From an uncultured Gammaproteobacteria bacterium (lineage in GTDB: Bacteria; Pseudomonadota; Gammaproteobacteria; Steroidobacterales; JABDMI01), in assembly GCA_938039225.1 (NCBI GenBank), contig CALHVH010000205.1:1-16306 (forward strand): a stretch of DNA of 16,306 nt, given 5' to 3'. The position numbers and the translations under genes are program-made. Below the pieces are notes generated by a model. It had not been told where the DNA came from. It saw nothing but the letters and a program-made list of their open reading frames with translations, and did no database searches. Below are positions 1 to 7,639 of this stretch, in pieces (the stretch's first letter is position 1; the number at the start of each line of letters is the position of its first letter).

Positions 1-1
1 C

Positions 2-214
2 TTTGGAATGTTACTGGATGGGTCCTTAGAGGCAGAAAAACGTCTTAAGTCCATGCTGCATTACGATGTGAATAATGGTATTGCACGACGTAGTTGGGCA
101 AGGAATGATGAAGCCATTTTTGCGATTAAGCGTGAAATGCAGCGAACACCTAATTTGAAAGTAACTCTACCTAATTTGGTAGATGATGATCTCTTAGATG
201 ACCTTCATTGCTAA
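2..214 (+). CDS. 3' end of an unrecognised gene (partial)
   Basis: The reading frame is open from the left edge of the window to a TAA at 212-214, giving about 70 C-terminal residues. The ATG at 8 is probably internal, because the frame stays open upstream of it and no ribosome binding site precedes it. The visible part is charged and apparently soluble, with no membrane segment or signal sequence. It ends in an acidic stretch, LVDDDLLDDLHC. I do not recognise the family and assign no function. The next gene on the same strand starts about 110 bases downstream behind its own iron-type promoter, so the two are probably not cotranscribed from that promoter. The segment at 45-67 closely resembles DNA at 2565-2587. 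Confidence 0.6.
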   Translation, partial: FGMLLDGSLEAEKRLKSMLHYDVNNGIARRSWARNDEAIFAIKREMQRTPNLKVTLPNLVDDDLLDDLHC

Positions 215-260
215 GGTTATTTAAGAACTCCAATTATTTATAGAAATTGTGAGATAAGCG

Positions 261-289
261 TTGACATAAATTTATTTCTAAATGATAAT
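261..289 (+). promoter_or_regulatory. Sigma-70-type promoter of the TonB-dependent receptor gene
   Basis: A perfect -35 hexamer TTGACA (261-266) is followed by a 17-base spacer and the -10-like hexamer GATAAT (284-289, five of six to consensus). The expected transcription start is near 296, which gives a short leader of about 20 to 30 bases. The -10 hexamer lies inside the Fur box described separately, so a bound repressor would block RNA polymerase directly. The promoter is predicted from sequence only. Confidence 0.7.
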
Positions 290-302
290 GATTCTCATTA
301 AC
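283..302 (+). promoter_or_regulatory. Fur box overlapping the -10 element
   Basis: TGATAAT-G-ATTCTCA at 283-297 matches the 7-1-7 Fur inverted repeat (TGATAAT-N-ATTATCA) at 13 of 14 positions. The 19-base site at 284-302 matches the classical GATAATGATAATCATTATC consensus at 16 of 19. It covers the predicted -10 hexamer and start site and lies directly upstream of a TonB-dependent receptor gene. The natural reading is repression by Fe(II)-Fur in iron-replete cells. An inverted copy of TTCTCATT (292-299) recurs as AATGAGAA at 314-321 and may be a further half-site, but it also contains the ribosome binding site. Confidence 0.75.
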
Positions 303-326
303 AATATCATTTGAATGAGAACTTTT

Positions 327-2534
327 ATGTGCAATCGATTAAGTATATGTTTTATATGTATATTTTTAACTGCTACGGCAGTTTTTCCTTTATCAGCTGA
401 TGATTTTAAAGCGGAAAAAGACAAAACTATTGAGTATGTCACTGTAATCGGCTCAAAAAGTAAGGCTTTAGAAGAAGCCGGTTCTGCTGATTTCATCAGT
501 ACAGAAGATTTGGAAGCCTTCTTATTTACAGATGCCTTGCGTGTATTACGCCAAGCACCTGGTGTTTATATACAAGAAGAAGAGGGCTTTGGTCTTCGTC
601 CAAATATTGGTATCCGAGGCTCAGGTGCTGACCGTAGTTCACGTATAGGCTTGCTAGAAGATGGTGTTTTGATTGCTCCAGCTCCATATTCAGCTCCTTC
701 AGCGTATTACTTCCCAACCCAGCAACGTATGTCTGCTGTTGAAGTACTCAAAGGTCCTTCAGCAATCAGAGTGGGTGCCAGAACCGTAGGAGGGGCAATT
801 AACTTTGTATCGACACCAATTCCGGACCAAAACCAAGGCGAACTTACGGCTTTGTATGGCACTGATGCAACCAATCAATTACTTGCTCGTTACGGCGGTA
901 AATCTGGTGACTTAGGTTACTTAGTTGAGTTCACCAATTACGGTAGTGATGGTTTTAAATCAATTCCTAATATAGCTGATAATGCCGATGGTTTTGACTT
1001 GCAAGATTACTTAGCAAAATTTTCTTATGATTTAGCAGGAGTCAATGGTGCTAATAATCATTTCGAAATTAAATTGAGTAAAACCGAACAAGATGCTGAT
1101 TCAAGTTATTTGGGTTTAACAGAAGAGGATTTTTCGAATGATCCATATCAACGTTATGCAGCCAGTGAAATTGACAACATTAAAACCGATCATGAACAAA
1201 TTCAATTGAATTATGTTTACACACCAGCATCAGGTACATGGCAATTAGGTGTTACTGCCTATAATAATGAATTTGCCCGAAACTGGTTTAAATTACACAC
1301 GACCACTTCTGCTGGTTTATCTGCAATTTTAGAGGATCCAATAACCTTCTCAACAGAATTTGGTTGGTTAAACGGTACAATTGATAGTCCTGATGATGCC
1401 TTACAAATTCGGAATAATAATCGTACTTATTATGCTCGCGGCGTGCAGGCAGAATTCAATACCGAATCCTATATTGGTGAAACAGCAATTCTTTGGAATG
1501 CAGGAATCCGCTTACATAAAGATGAAGAGGATCGATTCCAAGATCAAGATGGTTACCGTATGGAAAATGGGCGCTTAGTGCTAACGACAGATGGAGCTCC
1601 TGGAACAACGACAAATCGAGTCAGTGATGCAAAAGCACATTCAATGTATTTGACCACTAATTTTTTACGTGGCGCTTGGAGTATAAAACCTGGTGTACGT
1701 TTTGAGAGTATTGATTTAGTTCGGAATGATTTCTCAACAGCTGACCCAAGCCGTGCGGCAGGACCCACGCGCGTACGAGAAAACAGTATTGATGTGTTGA
1801 TACCTGGCTTGGGAATCACTTATGCAGTAAATGATAATTTATTACTAGTTGCAGGTGCTCATAAAGGGTTTAATCCTCCTGGTCCGGGTAGTACTTCTGA
1901 TGAAGAGGAAAGTAATAATTTTGAATTTGGTTTTCGTTACGATAATGCAAATCTTTTAGCAGAGGTCATAGGGTTTTATAATGATTATCAAAATATTGTA
2001 GGTACCGTCACGGCATCAACGGGAGGAACTGGCACGATAGGTGATCAATTTGATGGCGGTGAAGCAACTGTAAGTGGTTTTGAGATTGATATAGAGCGTA
2101 GCTATAATTTGTCTAACGGTTTAAGCTTGCCTTTACGTTTTGTACATACATGGACCAATACGTTTGAGTTTGATAATAGCTTTGAGAGCGGCTTTGATCC
2201 TTGGGGTGACGTTATTGCAGGTGATGAAATGCCTTATATCGCTGAGCATCAATCTCAAATTAGTGTTGGTTTAGAGGGAAGCAATTGGTCAACTCAAGTT
2301 CAGGCTAATTACACTGGTGATCGTCGTACTTTAGCCGGTCAAGATGAAGATACTGTACTTGAAAGGCATGTTGTAGTGGACTTGAGTGCAGATTATTATC
2401 TTTCAAATAATGTAAGACTATTCTCACGTATAGAAAATGTTTTAGATAAAAAATATGTTGCCGCGGCTAGGCCTCATGGTTTGCGACCGGGTAAATCACG
2501 TGCCTTATTACTTGGTATAAATTATAAATTTTAA
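327..2534 (+). CDS. TonB-dependent outer-membrane receptor, FecA-like
   Basis: This is an outer-membrane active transporter, probably for a ferric chelate, energised by TonB-ExbBD. From the ATG at 327 the product has 735 residues; an in-frame ATG at 315 would add four. I prefer 327 because GAGA (317-320) sits six bases before it, while nothing like a ribosome binding site precedes 315. A signal peptide ends near LSA^DD. The mature N-terminus soon reaches a TonB-box-like IEYVTVIG, then the plug domain with RQAPGVYIQ, GIRGSG, LLEDGV and VGGAINFVSTP. Those motifs and spacing are like FecA. The rest is barrel, with the family ending (RIENVLDKKYVA, then a final Phe). There is no N-terminal signalling domain, so control by a FecR/FecI-type surface signal is unlikely; the Fur promoter fits instead. 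The receptor family is secure. The substrate is inference: ferric citrate or another siderophore. Confidence 0.87.
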   Translation: MCNRLSICFICIFLTATAVFPLSADDFKAEKDKTIEYVTVIGSKSKALEEAGSADFISTEDLEAFLFTDALRVLRQAPGVYIQEEEGFGLRPNIGIRGSGADRSSRIGLLEDGVLIAPAPYSAPSAYYFPTQQRMSAVEVLKGPSAIRVGARTVGGAINFVSTPIPDQNQGELTALYGTDATNQLLARYGGKSGDLGYLVEFTNYGSDGFKSIPNIADNADGFDLQDYLAKFSYDLAGVNGANNHFEIKLSKTEQDADSSYLGLTEEDFSNDPYQRYAASEIDNIKTDHEQIQLNYVYTPASGTWQLGVTAYNNEFARNWFKLHTTTSAGLSAILEDPITFSTEFGWLNGTIDSPDDALQIRNNNRTYYARGVQAEFNTESYIGETAILWNAGIRLHKDEEDRFQDQDGYRMENGRLVLTTDGAPGTTTNRVSDAKAHSMYLTTNFLRGAWSIKPGVRFESIDLVRNDFSTADPSRAAGPTRVRENSIDVLIPGLGITYAVNDNLLLVAGAHKGFNPPGPGSTSDEEESNNFEFGFRYDNANLLAEVIGFYNDYQNIVGTVTASTGGTGTIGDQFDGGEATVSGFEIDIERSYNLSNGLSLPLRFVHTWTNTFEFDNSFESGFDPWGDVIAGDEMPYIAEHQSQISVGLEGSNWSTQVQANYTGDRRTLAGQDEDTVLERHVVVDLSADYYLSNNVRLFSRIENVLDKKYVAAARPHGLRPGKSRALLLGINYKF

Positions 2535-2559
2535 AGTGAAATTTTATACTTATGTTTAT

Positions 2560-2604
2560 AAAAATTAAGTCCATGATGTATTACGATTCATGGGCATAAT
2601 TTTT
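2560..2604. terminator. Bidirectional terminator between the receptor gene and hemJ
   Basis: An inverted repeat of 17 positions (left arm 2560-2576, right arm 2588-2604) encloses an 11-base loop. Fifteen positions pair perfectly, one is a G-U wobble and one is a mismatch. The core is CCATGA/TCATGG. The outer stem is A-rich on the left and T-rich on the right, so either strand's transcript ends its hairpin in a U run. It lies between the convergent receptor and hemJ genes and can terminate both. The left arm and loop overlap the near-repeat of 45-67. Confidence 0.75.
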
Positions 2605-2624
2605 AATAGTTTAACTTAAGCCAT

Positions 2625-3062
2625 TCAAAAGGGTTTAAGTACCGCTAATAAAATTATTACAAATAAGAAGAGTGCAGGTGCTTCGTTATAAAAACGTAGC
2701 CACTTACTGCTACGCAAGAATTTTTTGTCACGAAGTTCTCTGTGAATTTTATGATTATGAAAGTGATAGATGATTAATCCAAGAACAAACAATAATTTTA
2801 TTTTTATCCAGCCCATATGAATTAGGCTGGGGTTCTTAGCCAACAAGATAAAGCCTAAGATAATGGTAAGCATCATTCCGATACTCATGATTATAAAAAG
2901 TTTTCTTTGCATGGTTATAAAGCGTTCTTGGGTTGCCTCATCCAGTTCATCTTTGGTCTTAGCTTCAGCATGGTAAATAAATAAACGTGGTAAATAAAAT
3001 AATCCAGCAAACCAGGTAACCATAAAAATAATATGTAGAGCCTTTAGCAAAAGATAAGTCAT
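2625..3062 (-). CDS. hemJ: Protoporphyrinogen IX oxidase HemJ
   Basis: HemJ is the membrane protoporphyrinogen IX oxidase of many Gram-negative bacteria. It converts protoporphyrinogen IX to protoporphyrin IX, the penultimate step of protohaem synthesis. The 145-residue product has the usual length and four hydrophobic segments (about 3-25, 50-73, 84-102 and 127-143). The first holds the family's conserved histidine in ALHIIF (His10), followed by TWFAGLFYLPRLFIYH. The second membrane pair flanks WIKIKLL and the basic IYHFHNHKIHRELR loop. It converges on the Fur-controlled receptor gene and is separated from the upstream pilus operon by a hairpin terminator, so it probably has its own promoter in 3063-3098. 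TATAAA on the - strand (3081-3086) is a possible -10, but I see no good -35. The family assignment is firm; the activity is inferred from the family. Confidence 0.9.
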   Translation of the reverse strand: MTYLLLKALHIIFMVTWFAGLFYLPRLFIYHAEAKTKDELDEATQERFITMQRKLFIIMSIGMMLTIILGFILLAKNPSLIHMGWIKIKLLFVLGLIIYHFHNHKIHRELRDKKFLRSSKWLRFYNEAPALFLFVIILLAVLKPF

Positions 3063-3098
3063 AACATGTCACTAGAGAATTTTATAAGACCCAATTGT

Positions 3099-3128
3099 AA
3101 CAAACCCACTGCAAAGAGTGGGTTTGTT
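3099..3128 (-). terminator. Hairpin terminator of the pil operon
   Basis: AACAAACCCACT (3099-3110) and AGTGGGTTTGTT (3117-3128) form a perfect 12-bp stem with a six-base loop. Read on the - strand, it follows the pilE stop by about 30 bases. Its 3' arm ends in GGGTTTGTT and then ACAATT, so the U-rich part lies mostly within the stem. It probably ends transcription of the pilus operon before hemJ. Confidence 0.75.
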
Positions 3129-3159
3129 GGCTTATAGAGTGGAACTTTAGTTTAGAAAA

Positions 3160-3618
3160 TTACCAACATTCAGCCGTTGAGTCAGCATTAGTAGAACTAG
3201 TAGATGTGCGTTGACCTGCATCATCAATACGAAAGTTTCTGCATGTAGGATCTGAATTAAATTGGGGGCCGTCATTTTTTGCAGTCGCGGTCACAATAAA
3301 TCCAGATTGATACCCGCCGTTATCGGTAATGGCTATATCGTAATAATCATTTTGAGTTGCGAGATTTGCAGCGCTAGATACGCCGCTTATGAATGGTGCT
3401 AAAAGTGCCTCAGTTGCATAAGTATTATTTTGTAAATAATATTTTTCTTGTTCAGCTGCTATTCGCATTAATTCAGTCGTCGCATCTACTCTATTAGCTT
3501 GGCTGACATAGCGTTGATAATTAGGAATCGCGATAGCTGCAAGAACTCCAATGATAGTCACTGCAATAAGAAGTTCAACAATAGTGAATCCATTCGATTT
3601 AGCATGTTTAGAGTTCAT
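3160..3618 (-). CDS. pilE: Type IV pilin PilE
   Basis: This is a 152-residue type IV pilin-like protein, a pilus subunit or minor pilin inserted in the inner membrane before assembly. A short basic leader ends in KSNG; prepilin peptidase would cleave at Gly10-Phe11 and methylate the new Phe. Glu15 is the conserved Glu5 of the mature protein. The hydrophobic helix ends in the typical AAIAIPNYQ. Two cysteines near the end (Cys126 and Cys151) can form the C-terminal D-region disulfide. A strong ribosome binding site (GAGGA, 3628-3632 on the - strand) lies nine bases before the ATG, the clearest one in this operon, and may give it high expression. It is the last gene of the fimT-to-pilE cluster. 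In that position PilE usually acts as a minor pilin that links the tip complex to the filament; a role as major pilin cannot be excluded from sequence. Confidence 0.88.
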   Translation of the reverse strand: MNSKHAKSNGFTIVELLIAVTIIGVLAAIAIPNYQRYVSQANRVDATTELMRIAAEQEKYYLQNNTYATEALLAPFISGVSSAANLATQNDYYDIAITDNGGYQSGFIVTATAKNDGPQFNSDPTCRNFRIDDAGQRTSTSSTNADSTAECW

Positions 3619-3663
3619 TAATAGAAATCCTCATTTTAATGTAATTAATTAAATATTTATTGA

Positions 3664-6600
3664 TCATAAGTCAGCAGGATCTGTGTCATAGCGATGCCAA
3701 TAAGTACGCACTGGAGCGGTACAAATAGGCGGTATGGTTGTTTCGTTGCCGATGAGTAATGTTGCATTAGTTGACGATGGACAAGTAGGTGCAGCACAAG
3801 TACCCGTTGCTGTGTCGTAAGTTAACTGACTAGGGTTACAAGTCGAACAAGTACCTAGAACAGGATTCCAGGTCGGTGAAGTCGCATCACAGACAGAGCA
3901 TATTCCAGTCACAGAATTATAGGTTGGATTTGTAGGGTTACATGTACCGCATGTGCCGGTAATAGGATTATAGTCAGCGCTGCTAGCCGTGCATGGTGGC
4001 GGTGGCGGTGGATCAGTAGGATCAGTAGGATCAGTAGGATCAGTTGGGTCGGTAGGATCGGTTGTTCCATCATCAATATAAGTATCATCGCCAAAGCCAC
4101 CAGAGCCACCAGTACCAGAACCCTGAGTAATAATCACTTGAGGTGCTGGTGGTATACCAGGTGAGCTTAAGTCAATAGAGCGGCTCGTAGCGCTAACAGT
4201 TGATTTGCCATTAAACAAGGAGACACCAAATAAGCGTCCATTACCCAAACCTGCACTCGGGTCACAGCTATTGGTATTGTTATTCACATTATCAGGCAGA
4301 TAGCTGGTAAAGAAAATATTATTATCAGAAGTAATCGCTGATGATAAAACTTTTTCTCCACTGTCTAGATCAATAGACCATCCGTAACTACCAATTTGTG
4401 AAACAGTTGGATTAGCAATATTTGTAATATCACTTAATGCTCCATCTTCAATTGGGTTTGTACCGTTATATAAATAACTGGGTGCATTAGTTGTGGCATC
4501 TATTTTTGGAGAAAAAATGTAGGGGTCTTTAATCATGTAAAATTTATTGCTGATTACGGTGTTCTTTGGCGATGCACGTTTACCAGAGCCTAATGAAATA
4601 GCTAAGTAAGACCCAAAGGCATCATCAGCTACACGAGAAACACTTGGACGATTAAAGAATTTACGATTAGAAGCGGCAGTATTTCCAGCTAAATCTGCAA
4701 TAACTCCACCTGTAATGTTAACGGAAGCGGCGTTTGAAGGAGCAAAAATATCAAACCGCCATAGTTGTCCACCCATATCGCCTACATACAATCTATCGGT
4801 AATACCATCAGCGTTTATATCTAAAACAGCAATATTTGATGGGATACTATAATCCAAGTCGGCAAGTTGAAGTTCAGAGATTCCAGAGACCGTTGTAGCT
4901 GTATCTGGAACGGCTCTCCATAATAAAGAGCCGTCGTCAGGATCAACAATGTATATTGCGCGGCCTTGGTCATCAGCAGTTCGAGTGGTTGTATTGGTTT
5001 GAGTATCTTGATCGGGATCGTAACCACCACCAAAAATTAATACATTCTTGGTGCTCTGTACCCCATTAACAACAGGTCCAAAAGGAATGGTTGCAGGAGT
5101 AACTCTTGACCAAGTTTGGCCAAGTTCTTCGAATCCTGTGGTGCCACCTGGGCCACCTTTTATCACCCATTCGAATAATGGGCTGCTTCTATCGGTAACA
5201 TCTAAAGCATAAATATTTTTACCACCACGACGCATAGTCACATATAAATGAGCTTTCTCACTTACAGTAATACCCGCTACGGCCGTTGTCTCAATAATGC
5301 CATTACCATTGTCGCCTTCAATCCAGCTAGAAATGGGTCCATCTAGGGCATATGTTTTTGGTATAACGCTATTCACGTTGTTTTCAGAAAACTCTCTTAC
5401 ACGCGGTAATAAATCCTGCGGGTAAAAGGCGAATAATTCCATATTGGTTCCAGCAGCTGTAGTTGGGTCTAGAGCGTGTAAAAAACCATTATTGGTACCA
5501 ACAAAAATTGCTTGGTCAGGTTCAGAGGTTTGACTATCACCGGTGCCTGACACTATAGGCGGATAACTAAGTACTACTGGAGTAGAGTGTAAAGGGTCTC
5601 CCATTGAATTTGTAGAAACAACCGCTCCGCTAGCATCGGTTGTTAGGCCGTAAATCCAGTTGACTAAACTGTCTCTTTCATCGGCACCAGTGGCATTGAC
5701 CATAGCAGGAGTAATAGTTGAAGAGGAGATAACATTTGAATCAGCACTCAAATCATCTTCGCTGGCATCTAGATTACTAAAAATATTTCGTGTGGTAGTT
5801 ATACGATCAGCAAATCCACCTGTACCTACTTCATTACCGTCAGTAATAGCGCTTGGGGTCCAATAACTTTTTGAAGTCTCTTTAAATTCGCCCGTAGCCG
5901 CATCAACAGCGAGCTCACCATTAGCGTCAACAATTTGACCATTAAATAATTTATATTGTTTGATATTACCTATCCAAACCGGTTCTCTTTTGGGTTCAAA
6001 TAAGGTGAAATACAGCTCATCGTCGTTGGTTAAACGATTGAAGTTGTTTACAGAAACCGATGGAGAGGTAAATGTGCTGGTTTCTTCAATGATTGTTCCC
6101 AATGCTTCAGCAAAAATAGCTCTTAAATCGTCGGCATTGGTGGCAACTCTTGAAATACCGCCACCAGCAGTAGCCGTTTGATTTAACAGAACATTACTGT
6201 TAAAGAAACCAATCGCACTGGTTTGCACCGTTTGTCGTAACCCAAGATCAGTCGTAATAATGTTTCCGTCCGGTCCAATCAGACCTGTGTCATCTGGAAT
6301 AATATCTTGCTCATTCATATAGCGCGCAAGTTCATCAGTACAGGCTCCACTGCCACCCGTTGCACAGTCAGTATCGGTATACCCAGGCACAGCATTGTAT
6401 AAGGTTTGAATTAAATTATGTGCGGCAACATCGCCACTTGGGTCACCATCAGTGAGTAAAATTATTGAATTTCTTTGGCATGCATGTGTTATTGGAGAGA
6501 GGTAATTAGTTGTCGAGCCCGTTTCAAATGCTTCTGTAATACTGTTTTGACCATAGGCTTCATCTTGTCCTGAAAAATAGAGGTATGATTCATAATACGT

Positions 6601-7575
6601 CTCTTCTAGAGGTGTGCCATTGTAATTGATGTAATTATTAATCTCAGTTCTAAGTCCGTTTTGAGAGGTTGTGTTAGGAGTCTGAATCCCTGTTGTTGGG
6701 TTTGTATTTACCAAAGGTAAAGGTATTTGAGCAACTATTCCACCATCATCAGTACCGCCTGAGAAGGTGGTGTTTGTAAAACGCATTAAGCCCAAGTTAA
6801 TGTCATAATTTTCATTATTATCAATAATGTCATTAACAACGTCTTTGACAATCTGTAAACGTGATTCTACAAAAAAATTTCTCCATTCCATTTCAACTTC
6901 ATTGCCACCGGCATCAAGAATAGGCAAAGCTGTTGCTGAGTCTACCTGGATAGGTATACCGTTATCACTAACCATACTATCAATAAAGGTTAAAAAGTGA
7001 CCGCTTAAATGCATTTGGTCATAGGTCTCACCTGCGCAGACATCATCTTCATCTACAAAGTAACCAAGGGTATCAAGAGCAGTTCGAGCAGCGGGGCAAT
7101 CAGTGTTGATATCAGTTAAAGCTCTGGCTTGGAAACCATTAAAAATGAAAGTACCATTTTGCGGACCTAAACCATAAACATCATTACCATCATCATCTAC
7201 TTCGACACATTCATAGGTAACGGTTAGATCATTTGCTGGAGAATTATCAGCATCAGCAACAAAAGGCATTAATCTGCCACCAAATCTTGTAAAGAGAGGG
7301 TAAGCATGATCCGTACTGCAGTCATTGTCTGCATACGTTAAGTCTGGATCATATTTTGGATGATTAGGTAGAGACGAATCTACACCGGCAGTAACCGCTT
7401 CAAAATTTGTTACATGGGCAGTCATACTACCTGAAGTATCAATAGAAAGAATCACATTGTTTTTTCCAGTATTAGGATTGGTACCTAGGAAAATTTCGGT
7501 GTCATCTGCAAACAAAGGTGTACTTACTAATAGTGTAAGTACCAGGCCAGTAAATAGAGAAAAATAGTTTTTCAT
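3664..7575 (-). CDS. pilY1: Type IV pilus tip adhesin and biogenesis factor PilY1
   Basis: PilY1 is a secreted protein at the pilus tip that promotes assembly, adhesion and surface sensing. The 1303-residue product begins with a signal peptide (cleavage near LFA^DD, residue 23). A von Willebrand A-like region follows, with a MIDAS motif DTSGS at 46-50 and TDGDP at 375-379. From about residue 660 (GDPLHSTPVVL) comes the PilC/PilY1 beta-propeller. It includes VGTNNGFLHALD and a calcium loop with Asp919, Asn921, Asp923 and Asp927, the known PilY1 calcium site pattern. The tail is unusual: six Thr-Asp-Pro repeats (1172-1189), five more prolines, then four 17-residue cysteine repeats (1195-1262) and an aromatic, basic end (RTYWHRYD). 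PilY1 proteins are often around 1000 to 1200 residues, so this tail accounts for much of the extra length. It lies between pilX and pilE as expected. Family identity is secure; the role of the tail is unknown. Confidence 0.93.
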   Translation of the reverse strand: MKNYFSLFTGLVLTLLVSTPLFADDTEIFLGTNPNTGKNNVILSIDTSGSMTAHVTNFEAVTAGVDSSLPNHPKYDPDLTYADNDCSTDHAYPLFTRFGGRLMPFVADADNSPANDLTVTYECVEVDDDGNDVYGLGPQNGTFIFNGFQARALTDINTDCPAARTALDTLGYFVDEDDVCAGETYDQMHLSGHFLTFIDSMVSDNGIPIQVDSATALPILDAGGNEVEMEWRNFFVESRLQIVKDVVNDIIDNNENYDINLGLMRFTNTTFSGGTDDGGIVAQIPLPLVNTNPTTGIQTPNTTSQNGLRTEINNYINYNGTPLEETYYESYLYFSGQDEAYGQNSITEAFETGSTTNYLSPITHACQRNSIILLTDGDPSGDVAAHNLIQTLYNAVPGYTDTDCATGGSGACTDELARYMNEQDIIPDDTGLIGPDGNIITTDLGLRQTVQTSAIGFFNSNVLLNQTATAGGGISRVATNADDLRAIFAEALGTIIEETSTFTSPSVSVNNFNRLTNDDELYFTLFEPKREPVWIGNIKQYKLFNGQIVDANGELAVDAATGEFKETSKSYWTPSAITDGNEVGTGGFADRITTTRNIFSNLDASEDDLSADSNVISSSTITPAMVNATGADERDSLVNWIYGLTTDASGAVVSTNSMGDPLHSTPVVLSYPPIVSGTGDSQTSEPDQAIFVGTNNGFLHALDPTTAAGTNMELFAFYPQDLLPRVREFSENNVNSVIPKTYALDGPISSWIEGDNGNGIIETTAVAGITVSEKAHLYVTMRRGGKNIYALDVTDRSSPLFEWVIKGGPGGTTGFEELGQTWSRVTPATIPFGPVVNGVQSTKNVLIFGGGYDPDQDTQTNTTTRTADDQGRAIYIVDPDDGSLLWRAVPDTATTVSGISELQLADLDYSIPSNIAVLDINADGITDRLYVGDMGGQLWRFDIFAPSNAASVNITGGVIADLAGNTAASNRKFFNRPSVSRVADDAFGSYLAISLGSGKRASPKNTVISNKFYMIKDPYIFSPKIDATTNAPSYLYNGTNPIEDGALSDITNIANPTVSQIGSYGWSIDLDSGEKVLSSAITSDNNIFFTSYLPDNVNNNTNSCDPSAGLGNGRLFGVSLFNGKSTVSATSRSIDLSSPGIPPAPQVIITQGSGTGGSGGFGDDTYIDDGTTDPTDPTDPTDPTDPTDPPPPPPCTASSADYNPITGTCGTCNPTNPTYNSVTGICSVCDATSPTWNPVLGTCSTCNPSQLTYDTATGTCAAPTCPSSTNATLLIGNETTIPPICTAPVRTYWHRYDTDPADL
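3790..3993 (-). repeat. Four tandem 17-residue cysteine repeats in PilY1
   Basis: Residues 1195-1262 of PilY1 fall into four consecutive 17-residue units: 1195-1211, 1212-1228, 1229-1245 and 1246-1262. Each starts with Cys and has a second Cys at position 15. The shared pattern is C-x6-(Y/W)-(N/D)-x3-G-x-C-x2, seen as CNPTNPTYNSVTGICSV in the second unit. Another Cys follows soon after, and one more lies near the end of the protein. The even spacing suggests small disulfide-locked modules. The DNA of the units has diverged, so this is not a recent duplication. Confidence 0.85.
4009..4063 (-). repeat. 9-bp tandem repeat coding for Thr-Asp-Pro in PilY1
   Basis: Six copies of a nine-base unit, read on the + strand as GGATCAGTA, run from 4010 to 4063. 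The first three are identical and the last three differ by one to three bases. They encode six Thr-Asp-Pro tripeptides, followed in the protein by five more prolines from the GGTGGC-type sequence at 3994-4008. The result is an extended acidic and proline-rich linker between the propeller and the cysteine repeats. The near-identical units could vary in number by slippage without breaking the frame. Confidence 0.9.
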
Positions 7576-7639
7576 AAGGGTAACTCTTATTTTTTAAATT
7601 AAATTTAAATAGAATAACGTTTTTAAAATGCTAAGGTTA

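Noticed and set aside
315..326. ATG at 315 as the receptor start
   Set aside because: Nothing like a ribosome binding site precedes it, whereas GAGA lies at a good distance before the ATG at 327. The difference is four residues, so this stays uncertain.
2552..2599. Fifteen-codon frame (MFIKIKSMMYYDSWA) behind the receptor gene
   Set aside because: It lies within the terminator hairpin and has no ribosome binding site. It is of interest only as part of the near-repeat with 45-67.
4009..4063. Short tandem repeats that might suggest a CRISPR array or a non-coding satellite
   Set aside because: The unit is nine bases with no spacers and is in frame inside pilY1, coding for Thr-Asp-Pro.
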